The notes beneath the pieces were generated by a model. It worked only from the letters and a program-made list of their open reading frames with translations. It was not told where the DNA came from and did no database searches. A program made the translations under genes and the position numbers. A DNA stretch of 64,000 bases from Zanthoxylum bungeanum (Eukaryota; Streptophyta; Magnoliopsida; Sapindales; Rutaceae), in the NCBI GenBank assembly GCA_019454045.1, contig SKCR01032772.1:1-64000 (forward strand), written 5' to 3'. Shown here in pieces: positions 1-11,126 of this stretch (the first letter of the stretch is position 1; each line of letters starts with the position of its first letter).

Positions 1-1180
1 AGCAGGCGCAACACCTTCCCACAGAGGAACTTGTTCAGCCGCTGCCAACGGACGTCACTCATCCGCAATATTACATTCCATTCCACAACTCAACCCGGAT
101 GGGTGGCCGTTGGCTAACCCCTTTACATTCCATTCCATAACTCATAAAAAGAAACGCTTCTGTTGCTATCATACATTTTTCATGCGAACTCATTCTTCAT
201 CTCGTTCTGATCTACTTCTTCCCATTTCATTCATTATGCTGTTGAACTATCCATCATCCTACGGTTTCTACATTCTACCATCGTCTTACTACGTGAGCTG
301 CTTCTTGTTATTTCCCCACAGACGGCGCCAACTGTTGACGGCTGATTTTTATCCCAGTGGCTATTTCAGGATAACTCCCCCGAGACAACATTCTCTCAAC
401 CTTGAATTTGTTTGGTTATGGGGAGACCAAAAACAAACTTAGTAAAATGTAAGAAAAAACGTAAAGGTTAACAAGAGAGTTTTAACGTTGTTCGGTGGAG
501 TGAATCCACCCTACATCCACGGACACAAAACGATGGAGGTTGTTTTATTGCCAAAACTGACTCGACCGACCTGTTTTGAACAAGGTTTGAACGTGGCCGA
601 GCAGTTGAAAGAGTGTTACAAGTGGTGTTCTTTTTCTTTCTTTACAAGTTTTTTACGTCTAAAAGACCCAACCCATATAAATGAATCTACCCTATCTTTA
701 TATACTCGGTAAATATACATTGTTCCTCTAATTTTATGACGTTTCCTGCGTGGTCACCGACTGATTGACGGGCTCTCTGCCCCAAGACTGTCTTTGCCGA
801 AAGTAAGTCTACTGCCTGACGGCCTGTCACATCACTCTGCTTTCTCCACTGCCACACGCAAAAATAATGGTGACAGCCTATAAAGTGCTTTCGGGAAATG
901 ACACATGTCGAAGGAAAGATCCAGCCCTTCTGATCTTCTGTAGGTCTTCAGGAGGTCGGCCAAGTGACTTGTTGAACTTCTCAAATTGTTTCCATCTTGA
1001 GTTGAACCGAACCGAACCGAGCCTACGACCAAAAGTGTTCGGCCATAGCTATGAGGTGGTAAGTTTCCGATACCGTCTCATGCTACATCCTATGGCCGGT
1101 CATGCCCAATAAACCGGAGCGATACATCTCCTCGGACCCATTGTCCTATGGATGGGGTGAATTACCCTTTCTGCCCTTAC
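1..1180. repeat. Probable decayed LTR-retrotransposon fragment
   Basis: No credible gene is seen; the open frames here are short and unlike known proteins. A TGTTGACGG start near 334, preceded by a CCCACAGACGGCGCCAA stretch, and a 'cctacatccacgg' block near 510 resemble pieces common in plant LTRs. No second LTR, target duplication or pol domain is visible in the window, so the element cannot be classified and the edges are approximate. Confidence 0.3.
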
Positions 1181-1792
1181 CGATATGTGCAAAAGACTTA
1201 ACCGCAGAAATCATCATCAATAATCTATATTGATACTGGGTTTTATTTCATTTTTATGTTTTATGTATTGTAGGAACATCAACTTATGGAAGATTTATGG
1301 CGCTGTTATTGACAGATTTACTACTAGACAAGTAGATTAAAAGTTGTGGAGAATGGTGCTCTATGTGTTCTCTCTAGTCGTCAGTAGGTTGTTAGTTGGT
1401 TATACACTGTATATAGATTGATGTAAAGATATGTTGTTATATTCCACTCCTGATTCGGATTTTGAATTCATCAACAATAGTATATGTGAGAGATTGAAGT
1501 CGATTCATAAAATCCTCCCGTTGTTTCGATAGTTTTAGATATATATCTGACTTCTGATCAATTATGATGAATATGTAATGTACTTAGTTTATGTTGTTAG
1601 GCTACTTCCTCATTAACTTGAGTTATAAGATTCATTAAGTATTGTTCTCAAGGGTCATGTATAAATGGTGTCTTTAAGTAATAAATATTCTCATTAATCT
1701 TTTTTTTTTTTTTAGAGAGAGAAAAGTTGACATTTTTTTGAAATATAAAATATATTATTTTAATTATAAAAAATTAATATCCACAGGCCGTG
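1181..1792. other. Gene-free AT-rich stretch
   Basis: No open frame of note, no RNA gene and no repeat beyond short A/T runs. Confidence 0.5.
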
Positions 1793-2181
1793 TTTGGCAC
1801 TAGACCCGGCTAAGGTTCGGAACCAGAACCGAACCAATTGGAACCGGACGGTTCCGAAACCGAACCGGAACCTGGCCGGTTCGGTTAGGGTTCTTACCCA
1901 AACCGAACCGGTTGGAACCGAACGGTTCCAGCGGTTCCAACCGGAACCGTAAGGTTCCTATTGGAATCGTAAAGTTTAAATCTCAATTTTTTTAGTCAAT
2001 TAATGTTTAAATCTCAATTTTTTTCTTTAAAAAAAAACTGAAGGGAACCGGAACCGGAACCGAACGGTTCGGTTCCAGTTCCAGTTACGATTTCGGTTCC
2101 ACTTAAGTGTGGAACCCAAAACCATACGGTTCGGTTCTGGTTCGGAACCGGAACCGAACCGTGGCCACCTCTATTTGGCAC
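1793..2181. mobile_element. hAT-type MITE (373 bp) with 8-bp TSD
   Basis: The element itself is 1801-2173. It is flanked by a perfect 8-bp direct repeat, TTTGGCAC, at 1793-1800 and 2174-2181. The ends form an imperfect inverted repeat: the left begins TAGACCCGGCTAAGGTTCGG and the right, read in reverse complement, TAGAGGTGGCCACGGTTCGG. The interior is packed with GGTTCC/GGAACC and CCGAACCGG blocks, the subterminal arrays that hAT transposases bind in this superfamily. It has no coding capacity, so it would need a transposase supplied in trans. TSD length, end sequence and interior all agree on hAT. Confidence 0.8.
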
Positions 2182-2629
2182 TACATGGCTTGTGGGCTAA
2201 AAATCTCCGACCAGCACGACCCTTGTATTTGTATCGTTTCCATATGAACACGTGCCGGACACACCGACATCTCGATATACATGTAACAAATAATATTGTG
2301 AGCTATTAAATAAGTTTTTAAAAAATTACATATGAAGAATGAACATAGATGTCTAAACTTTCATTATATTTTTTAAAGATAATTTTTGTTGACCTTCTCT
2401 GAATTCAATTTAGTTTGGTTTTTTTACACCTACTCATTAGCGATGTAGGCAAAAACCTTTCTCAAAATTTTAAAATAATACAAATTAATCATTTTGATGA
2501 AAAATGATAAGGGTAACTAACTAATTATCACATGATCCTATAAGATAATGATACATATTGTAAAATTTCTATACCAACTTTCTAAACTTAGCATTACTGA
2601 TTTATTTTATACACAAATTCAAAAAATTA
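2182..2629. other. Gene-free stretch
   Basis: AT-rich DNA without a supported gene, repeat or RNA. Confidence 0.45.
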
Positions 2630-3185
2630 CAAGCGGTTCAGTTCCAAACCGCGAACCACATCGAAATCGAACTGGATTAGAACCGAAATTGAACTAGTCA
2701 ATGATTCGGCGGATCCGAACCGAACCGGAACTGCCGAAGAACCGGTTCGATTCCGGTTCTTCAAAATTTCCGAACCAAATCGCGAACCGAACTGAAACCG
2801 AGGATTGAACCGAACCGTGATCCGAATCGCAAGAATTGAACCAGAACTAAAATAATTCCTCGTGGATCATGAGATTTTGACAACAAAATAATTCCTTTTT
2901 CAAATTTCAAAATTTTGTTTTTCTTTTCCAATGAAAATTGAACTAAAATACCCAAAAATTTAAAAAAGCAAAACTATGTCATCTAACCGTTCCGGAACAA
3001 GTTCCAGATGATAAATGGTTCCAAAATCGGTTTTGGAACCATTTCGGAACCAGAGCCGAAGGGGAACGGGAACTGGAACTGGAACTGAACCAAACCAAAC
3101 ATTACACTATATGGTTTGATTCCGATTTCATCTTTGGCAAAACCATGAACAACCGGTTCAGTTCCGGAATCGAACCGTGGTCAGG
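2630..3185. repeat. GGTTC/GAACC-rich decayed hAT-like repeat
   Basis: Two GAACCG/CGGTTC-dense blocks (about 2635-2830 and 2985-3185) enclose an AT-rich core. They resemble the interior of the MITE at 1801-2173. The right edge (GTGGTCAGGGGTA near 3177) looks like a mutated hAT end, but no target duplication was found. Confidence 0.4.
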
Positions 3186-4280
3186 GGTACATATATCTTC
3201 AAGTTTTGTGAATATAATAGGAATGGGTAATAAATATACATTACCATAAATAAATTAAAAAACCTAGCATCCTTTATTTGGATGTGAGATCTTACTCTTG
3301 ATATTATATGGATAAAAGTAAACCTACCCAAACCCAAAAACTTAAGTTGGCAATTTTTAGTATAAACAGTTGTACAGTGAGTTGTTGCGACGTTAGTTAA
3401 ATATGTAATTAGTTGATGGTTTATTAATCTTTGGAAATTCTCCCAATTTTTAAGGATGAGTTCTATACATAGATTATTATAATTAATATCAGAACCAACA
3501 TAATACATTTCAGTTGCAATCGTACGGTGTATGAGATAATGTTATTATTGTACTGTTCGACTGAGACTAGTTGAATTATTGTAAAATATAACTTGTGTGA
3601 GTGCCTTGACTATGGAGTTTGGTAGAATATTGTAGTTTATTTATCCCACATTAACTAAGTATTATATTAATTTGTGATTTATTAATCATTGAACACTCTC
3701 TTTTTAAAAATTAATTTTTAAGAATGAATTTAACCCATAAATTCGTAAGATGAATTTGCTAGCTATCTATCACCATCTTCAACCACATACAAAAGAAATG
3801 AGAGGGGAGCAAATTTCAGCTGAAAAATTAGGTAAAATATCATGTGATTGGTGACACTATTATAAGTATATATTGATTAAAGAATGGCTAATTTCCAAGT
3901 TCAAATGCTGTAGCCAGCGCAATTATTTGCAACTTATGTCACATCATGTCCAATTTTATGCAATATAATTATAAGGTGTTCTTTCACTTTACCTACTTTC
4001 GCGGCCATCTATAATATATGGTGGAGATTGGAGATACATGGGCATGAGTACATGGAGATAGTATATTATGTTTCGAATATATATATTATTTATCTCACAG
4101 TAATTGGATTCCACACAGTTATGGAATCCAACTGTTATGAGAAAGATGACATATACCCCCAAAACATAATATAATTTTCCGAGTACATGGGTTGTATTTT
4201 TTTCCTTGTTTTATGTTTAAAATTTTTAATTTAATATGATCAAATTTTAGATTTAGGCCCCCCCTCTCTCTCAATCGTCC
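3186..4280. other. Gene-free AT-rich stretch
   Basis: Short open frames only, none with recognisable domains. No repeats or RNA genes recognised. Confidence 0.45.
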
Positions 4281-4835
4281 ATTTTAACAAGAAATACTAA
4301 CTTTTATGTTGTGTTGCTGCTGCCGCCCCCAATCCAAAAAGCCTTCTTTCGCACTCCACCTTGCCTTCTCATCTTCATTTTCTTCTCCATCATCATCCTT
4401 CTGTCTTTCCTTCTCAGCTTCATTTTCTTCTCCATCTTCTTTTTTCTTCTCCAGCAGCCCCTCTCCCTCCTCCCTCGGCGGCTGCCCCTCGCCACCCCTC
4501 TTCCTGATCTGTGTTTTCCTTTTTTTGGTTATTTTTTAATACTCTTTGTCTTTTATTTTTCCAGATCTATGGATCTGTGACTCCACCCTTTCGTAGTAGT
4601 AGATTTCCAATCTTGTGTTGAGTTTTTGTTTTCTATTTTACAGGAATAAAGTCTTTTCATCCGTCGGTCGAAGAAGATTGTAGATCTATCTTTGGATATG
4701 GGTTGTTGTAAAAGTTTGTAATCTTTATATTGTGTTTTTTTTTTGTAATTGTTCCGAATTCGGTATTAGCCAACATTAGTAATGGTGGGACATGAAGACT
4801 CGTGCATAAAATCTTCTATGTCCTTCAGTATATTT
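4281..4835. other. Pyrimidine-rich block, UTR-like, no supported gene
   Basis: About 4255-4510 is strongly CT-rich on the plus strand and opens in several frames, giving Ser/Phe/Pro-rich or Arg/Lys-rich low-complexity peptides. A downstream TTTTACAG near 4640 resembles an acceptor site. This could be a 5'-UTR remnant or simple low-complexity DNA; no protein domain supports a gene. Confidence 0.3.
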
Positions 4836-5138
4836 CGGTGTAAATATGACTTCAGATCGGAACAATTTTAGAGGAAGTGTGATATATGATTTTATATTTT
4901 TAGGCTTCGTCCTAAATAAGTTCGAGTCTTAGATTCTCCTAAATTTATAATCGAGCCGAAATGATCACATATTTAAACCTTAATGAGGTGTTTTAGTAAT
5001 TATATCTTTCATTACCTTTCCAAAAAAAAAAATTAAATTTGTAACAACTTCAAGTTCAACGATCCCATTATTAGATCACAAAAAAAAGAAAAAAAAAAAC
5101 TTAGTCGAAATAATTGTTGAAATATATATATCATTTGG

Positions 5139-5201
<63 letters not shown>

Positions 5202-5669
5202 ATAATAAGAGATAAATAGAGAATAGAGTACCTTGTAAAACTGTAAGTTTTTCTTATTAATTCTTAATTATAAATTCAGTGTGAATATGACTTCTGATCG
5301 GAATAATTTTAGAGGAAGCGTGATATATGATTTTATATTGTTAGGTTTCGTCCTGAATAAGTTTGAATCTTAGATTCTCCTAATTTATAATCGAGCCAAA
5401 ATGACCACATATTTACACCTTTAAGAGGGTGTTTTATTAATGATATCTTTCATTACCTTTAAAAAAATAATTAAATTTGTAACAACTTCAAGTTCAACGA
5501 TCACATTATTAGAACAAAAAAAAAACACTTAGTCGAAATAATTGTTGAAATATATATATCATTTGGATAATAAATAAATAAATATATATATATATAAAAT
5601 AAGAGATAAATAGAGAAGATGATACCTTGTAAAGCTGCAAGTTTTTTTATTAATTCTTAATTATAAATT
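4836..5669. repeat. Imperfect tandem duplication of copia flank plus partial LTR (~441-bp unit)
   Basis: Unit 1 (about 4836-5276) and unit 2 (about 5277-5669) share 'atatgactt' ... 'gatcgga' ... 'gaggaag' ... 'cttagattctcct' ... 'aacaacttcaagttcaacga' ... 'atcatttggataata' in the same order. Unit 1 ends in a truncated copy of the copia LTR (about 5201-5276) and unit 2 runs into the complete LTR at 5593. The duplication therefore happened after the copia insertion, with the junction in 'taattataaatt'. Confidence 0.75.
5142..5200. repeat. (TA)n microsatellite
   Basis: About 59 bp of almost pure TA with one phase slip near 5180. Confidence 0.9.
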
Positions 5670-5784
5670 ATAAGAGATGCTCTCTATTTATATGGAGAGA
5701 TTATGTTAAGATTGTTATCCCTAAGTAATGTGAGATAAATTAAACTTGTAAATATTAAAGTGAAGGATCACATTAGTTACAACA
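5593..5784 (-). repeat. Copia 3' LTR (left copy)
   Basis: About 192 bp, alignable with 38413-38608 through 'aaaataagag', 'attatgttaagatt' and 'tatccctaa'. Minus-strand reading starts TGTTGTAACTAATGTG after a purine-rich tract (AAATGAGAG, complement of 5785-5793) that suits a polypurine tract. The outer edge is blurred by adjoining TA repeats. Confidence 0.7.
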
Positions 5785-6399
5785 CTCTCATTTGGGACTT
5801 ATCACTTTAATTTTACAATAATTATCCAACCAAACATTATCTTCATTGATGTACCCTCATTTAATTTGTGCAATCCAATTCCAAACAACATTATCTTCAT
5901 ATATCACTGATGAAATTTATATGGCAGAGTTTAAATTACATGTACTCCGAATGTGATGGATAAGTGACATTAACCATAAACATTCTCTGTTTGCTTCATG
6001 TAATACAAGTATCTTTGAATGATTGGAAGATGTAGTAACAAAAGATTGTTTTGTAAATCGCCATGAGATTGCCGCATTATTGTAAGTAAAAATATACCCT
6101 ATCTGTAACTGTGCTTTATGATGGTCAGAGAGATATCATGTATCAGTATAACCAACAAGACTTGGATTTTGTGTTAGCTCATTTGAATAAAACAATCACA
6201 AGTCTTTAGTCTTATAAAGATAATGGAAGATATGTTTGACGTCATTCCAATGTCGTCGATTTGGCGCATAGTTAAATCTTGCCAATAAATTTATCGAGAA
6301 TGCAATATCCGGTTGGGTGCATTGAGCTAAATATAATAAGGCACCAATTTCACTAAGATATGGTACTTCTGGACCAAATATAACTTCATTATCTTATTT
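5785..6399 (-). pseudogene. Copia RNase H remnant
   Basis: Minus-strand translation from 6399 downward gives EDNEVIFGPEVPYLSEIG then ALLYLAQCTQPDIAF and a run matching the 'LLARF..P.RRHW..VKHI' block of plant copia elements. Further down there are stops, with a weak match to the 'CGN..W....KQT' RNase H segment near 6010-6080. It joins the RT piece that ends at 12233 once the TR-GAG insertion is removed. The coding sequence is dead. Confidence 0.75.
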
Positions 6400-6404
6400 A
6401 GGAT

Positions 6405-7506
6405 TGAAAATTCGATTTTACACAAAGGTTCTGACCCTATGCGAAATTATAAACAATAAGCAGGACAAGTCCTGTTACTGTTACTATGGATGAATAACAG
6501 GCAACCACAATAACCAACAAATAAAATATGCTGCAAATACTAAACCAATAACAGGAATTAAAGCAGCAAAATAAATCAAACCACACAAAATTCAACACAA
6601 TGATTTTGGTGACGAAGTGGAAAACTCTTCCGAGTAAAAAACCACTCCGGGTATAGGCTACCACCCGAATCCACTATATAGAGAAAAACTTACAGCGATG
6701 GTCAAGACCTATGGTGGCAACTCCACCGACTCAAGTACCTCAATACTGCAAGAACTCAAGGCAACTCCTCAAGCCCGGGACCCACGGTTTTCTTCAGAAC
6801 TTCTGAAGTCTGTGAGTAGATTATATCACCAATGACGCCGGAACTCCGACTACCAAACTTCCTCCTAAAGAACTCTAAAGGATTAGGGAATTTGGGTTAA
6901 GTTGTGTTGAAGGTTTATCAACGATTTGATTTCACCAAACAAATAGAAGACATGAGATTCAAAGAGTCTTCAAGGTGAAATCAAAGAGAGTTGAAAGTTT
7001 TGAGAGTATTTGGCTCAAGAGAAATATGCTTCAACTAATGAGAATGGCGGCTAAGGGTTATATTTATAGGTAGGGTGAAAAACTAGGGTTTTGCAGGCCA
7101 AAAACGCGTTCAGATGCGACTAGCGTTCGAACGGTTTATCGAACGCTTCACGAACGCGTGCCCACTAGAAAGACTCGTTCGAACGGCCATCGAACGCACA
7201 ACGAACGGATGATCTCTGGAATGATCTCGTTCGAACCCACCAAGAACGTGACTCGAACATTTGCTCTCTGGAATGCTCCCGTTCGAACCCAATAAAGAAC
7301 GTGCCACTAACGCCACACGTTCGAACCCAAAAACGAACGCAACACTAACGCCAATCGTTCGAACACTGCAACGAACGCACCACGAACGCATGTCTGATGC
7401 ACATCAGCCAGAAACCAGTCCAATTGCACAAAGATCTTCAAGAAAGATTACAACTCAATTGAACTTGTTTTGTCACGGACACATGCCAATAAAAATGGAA
7501 CTCACA
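6405..7506 (-). repeat. TR-GAG 3' LTR
   Basis: 1102 bp, nearly identical to 11127-12227. In sense it starts TGTGAGTTCC and ends AATTTTCA. It contains a cluster of CGTTCGAAC-type motifs at about 7107-7392 upstream of a TATA-like box at 7071-7079. Confidence 0.9.
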
Positions 7507-7518
7507 ATCTCCCCCTTT
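7507..7518 (-). other. TR-GAG polypurine tract
   Basis: Reverse complement is AAAGGGGGAGAT, directly abutting the 3' LTR; expected primer site for plus-strand DNA synthesis. Confidence 0.75.
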
Positions 7519-9207
7519 GACATTCTGTGACAAAACACTACCTAATACAAAGACTACGGTAATAGACCCAACAAAGCAAATAGTCAACTGTCAACCATCA
7601 AAACAGTGACTTATTACAAATGGACTCGATCTAACACCTAACAAAGTAGTCTTGAAAATAATGTCACCGCAGCAACATACATGCTACCTGAAACATCCAC
7701 AAACAACAATATACCGTGAAAAGCATTGGGATAATCAAATAGAACATAAAGCAGGTAAAAATCTCATGCATGTACAAGTAGAAATCTCTCTCCCCCTTAA
7801 TCTTAACTCCCCTTAAAATGGAGATATCGAAAGGATATTCTACGGCTCCCTCCTATATATTAAGGCTCTCCCCCTTAATATATTACTCTTCCCATTTTTG
7901 TCACGAAATGACAAAGGGTAAAAGAAATAGGAAAAATAACATGAGAACATGAGACACCACATGCAAGAGCATAAACAAACATGAATTACTCCCCCTCACT
8001 AACAGGTTCATACAGTTAGCAAAATCACATACGGGAAGTAAACCACAACTCAGAAAAGTGCACAGGAAAGAAAAAAAATTGGTATGCAATGACATGAAGC
8101 ACACACAAGCACATACTGAGATAAATGAAAATCCTGTCAAAAACTGACTGAAACAGCATTTCAAGCTGATACAATGATACCCAGTCAGTATTCAGCTGTT
8201 TATGACATGAAACAATATGCATCATTTTAAAAGTGGCTAAATACAACACTTATGCATATGACATAAACACCAAAGCATATAAAGCACTTGCGAGGAAAAT
8301 AAAGTGCATAACGAATCAAGGCTTAAGACCTTATTTTATGAGCTGGATACAGCCACAGAAATCCATCTCTAAACAAACCAAGTCCACAAAATATGTGTTC
8401 AAACCCAGCACCACTAGGACCTGAAAATAAGCAACATTGGTTGCATGCTATAATATTTACCCCATAAATATCATGAGCTCATATTTAACAACTCTTTCGA
8501 GTGAAGGGTTTTTGCTCTTATCTTTTGAATTTGGCCATTTTGGCTATTTTGCACTTGAGTCTCATTTTTTTTTTAAGAAAAAAATTTATTTCTTTTTACT
8601 TTTGCAAAAGGGGATTGCAATGTCAACTAGTCAAAGGTCACACTATTGAGCAAACAAGATATGATAGAAATCAGATTGCTATTCCAAAAACTCATACATG
8701 CGACCAAACCTTAACAAAATAAAAACGTGTATGTGAAGGTGCAAGCACAGGATATACCAAAGGTTTTTATCACACACACTCATGTATATAGAGCATCAAG
8801 AAAAATAAAAGCATATTATACATGCATAATCATATATCCTACATATCAGGATCACATGCACATGCTATTCATGCTCTAACAAGCCGTAAAAGAAAATAAT
8901 TTTTTTCTTTTTCATTTTCTATATTTTATTTTTTGAATTTTTCAAATTTTAACAAATAAAAAAAACATAAACAGGCTTGTAAAACATCCAATGGTACGTG
9001 GAGTTGTATCCCGAGTGCAGATCATACTACCGTCCATTCAGAATCGGCTATGAAATTTATGTCCGGGTTTCCATCCTATATACCAAGGGATATATAACAA
9101 AAACAAGACACACACACACACCCATATGCTGTGAAAAACAAAATAAACGTGCAAAAATATAAAACACACGCACACACACATGCAATGGGAAAATAAAAAT
9201 GCATATT
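7519..9207 (-). other. TR-GAG 3' non-coding interior
   Basis: 1.7 kb between gag and the polypurine tract with no sustained open frame. It holds AC-rich microsatellite stretches (9108-9121, 9168-9180), CT-rich runs near 7790-7885, and the 92-nt structured module at 8993-9084. No trace of protease, integrase or RT was recognised. Confidence 0.6.
8993..9084 (-). other. 92-nt putative structured RNA module, TR-GAG copy
   Basis: In element sense (minus strand) this 92-nt segment aligns without gaps to the module found twice in each LTR of the Ty3 element, differing from the copy at 16591 at six positions. It keeps the terminal GGTAT/GTACC pairing, CCCG/CGGG, TCATA/TATGA and GCCG/CGGT helices. 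It lies about 120 nt downstream of the gag stop, where a 3'-UTR signal would act. Its function is unknown. Confidence 0.7.
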
Positions 9208-11085
9208 TTAAGCAGAGTTACACCGAAGTGCACTCTCATCATGTCCATCAGGACACGCAGAAGAAGATGGAAATTCATCTTGCTTCTTCACCCAAACCTT
9301 TTTAGGAATCTCTTTCACATGAGTATTCCCAGACAACAAATCAAGTTTCTCACTCAGAAATTGAGCTTGTTTGGTTAGTGCAGAAACTTGAGACATTAGA
9401 TTTAAGGAATCAAATCTAGAAGACACACTCTTAGGCCTCTTCTTTTGCTTGTGCAACATGAAGCACTTAGGCCTAATATGTCCAGCCTTGCCACAGTTGT
9501 GGCACACAGGCACAAACCTCGTATGAGAGCGAGGTTTACCCACAATACCTCTAGATTGAGGTTGGGAAACATGACGAGGAATAACATGAGGAGAAACATG
9601 ACTACACATAACATGTTTCTTACCTAAGTCACGTTTAACTGCAACAGACACAGCTTTGGAAGAAGAAGCCCTATTGCAGTTAGGCTCAGAAATAATACCT
9701 AACATACGGTCCACTTTTTTATTTCCACTAGAAAATGCGGACAATTGGGTTCTAGCATTTTCAAGTTCGGTCTCTAATATTTGGACTCTATTAACTAGGC
9801 ATATGTTCCTCTCCTCTAGGTCATCAACAATCAAAAGGCTTTGCTCAAATTTAGCTTGAGCTTCATTCTTTTCTAGCTCTACAATTTTCAGCCTTTTACT
9901 GACCTCTATATTAGTCTTCTTAATAGCTAAACTCTCATTAAACAGTTCAGCAAAAGCTACCTGAAGACTATCCTCATCAACAGACTCATCAAGAGAGACT
10001 TCAGAATCAACATCATTAACAATAATCTCTCTCTCATCAGTCACACTAGCAGTAAATGCTATATAATTGTTCTTGTCTTTAGGAGACTCATTAGAGGTAT
10101 AGCCACCTTCTGAATCACTGGGAGAGGCAGCCATGGCTTTCTTGCCTTTAGCCCTGAGATATGTGGGACACTCAGATCTAACGTGCCCATATCCTTCACA
10201 CTCATGGCACTGGACATCACGGGATCTACTACCCCTATCCTCTCTAGACTCTTTCTTGCTATACCTCATTTATCTAGGCATAACCTCCTTATCTTTGTTA
10301 CTGCTATGGCCACTCTTCTTAAGTTTAAGAAATTTCTTAAACTTTTTTGCAAACAAGGCCAAATCACGATCCGTGATGGTATCATCATCACCAGACGAAT
10401 CATGCATAACTTCCTTAGCGATTTTCATCGTAAACGTTTTTGGCTCTCTATAACCAGGAAGCTTTTTCTCATAAACCTGCAGTTTTCCTACGAGTTCATC
10501 TAAATTAAGCTGATCGAGGTCATTACTTTCCTCGATGGCGGTGATTTTGGGTAGGAACTTATCAGGTAGGGATCTCAGGATTTTCCTAACTATCCTACTG
10601 GTAGGAATAGTCTCACCTAGGTTAAAACTAGAGTTAACAATATCGTTAATCCCAGCATAAAACTCATCAAAGGTCTCATCTTCTTTCATTCTGGCGACCT
10701 CAAACCTAGTAGCTAAATCCTGGAGTCTATTATTTTTAACAGACAATGTGCCCTCATGCACAGTCTGCAGGATGTCCCAAGCATCCTTGGCTATCTCACA
10801 CATTGAGATTCTCCTAAACTCAGCAGAACACACAGCACCATGTATGACATTAACAGCCTTGCTGTTCCTATTGCTAGCATCAAATTCGTCCTTGGTCCAG
10901 GTCAATTTATCTTTAGGGGAAGAAACCCTATCAACAACAACAACGGGAGGTTTCCACCCGTGTTCAACAGACATCCAGACCCTCTCATCTAAGGACTTAA
11001 GGAACGCCTTCATGCGAACCTTCCAATGTAAATATTTCGTGCCATCAAAAAATGGCGGACAATTCAAGGGTTGACTACGTTCCAT
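9208..11085 (-). pseudogene. gag: TR-GAG gag with one in-frame stop
   Basis: One reading frame of 626 codons is interrupted only by TAA at 10272-10270, which is followed at once by ATG. The upstream part (271 aa, from 11085) has the plant copia-type gag N-terminus: a PPFFDG motif, then KYLHWKVRMKAFL, then WMSVEHGW. The downstream part (353 aa) has two CCHC zinc knuckles (CHECEGYGHVRSEC near residue 20; CHNCGKAGHIRPKC near residue 255) separated by an acidic region and a likely coiled coil. Gag would form the particle and bind the element's RNA. The stop may be a simple nonsense mutation, or the ATG right after it may allow reinitiation and a separate nucleocapsid part; sequence alone cannot decide. 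Confidence 0.85.
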
Positions 11086-11112
11086 AGCTAATAGGTCAAG
11101 GACCGAGTTCAG

Positions 11113-11124
11113 GCTCTGATACCA
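11113..11124 (-). other. TR-GAG primer-binding site
   Basis: Reverse complement reads TGGTATCAGAGC, the usual plant primer-binding site complementary to initiator tRNA-Met, two bases downstream of the 5' LTR end. Confidence 0.9.
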
Positions 11125-11126
11125 AT

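Noticed and set aside
4304..4580. Ser/Phe-rich or Arg/Lys-rich small proteins
   Set aside because: Simple CT-rich DNA open in several frames on both strands without homology.
7110..7530. Small frames in the TR-GAG LTRs (also 11772-12275)
   Set aside because: They follow the CGTTCGAAC motif repeats in non-coding LTR DNA.
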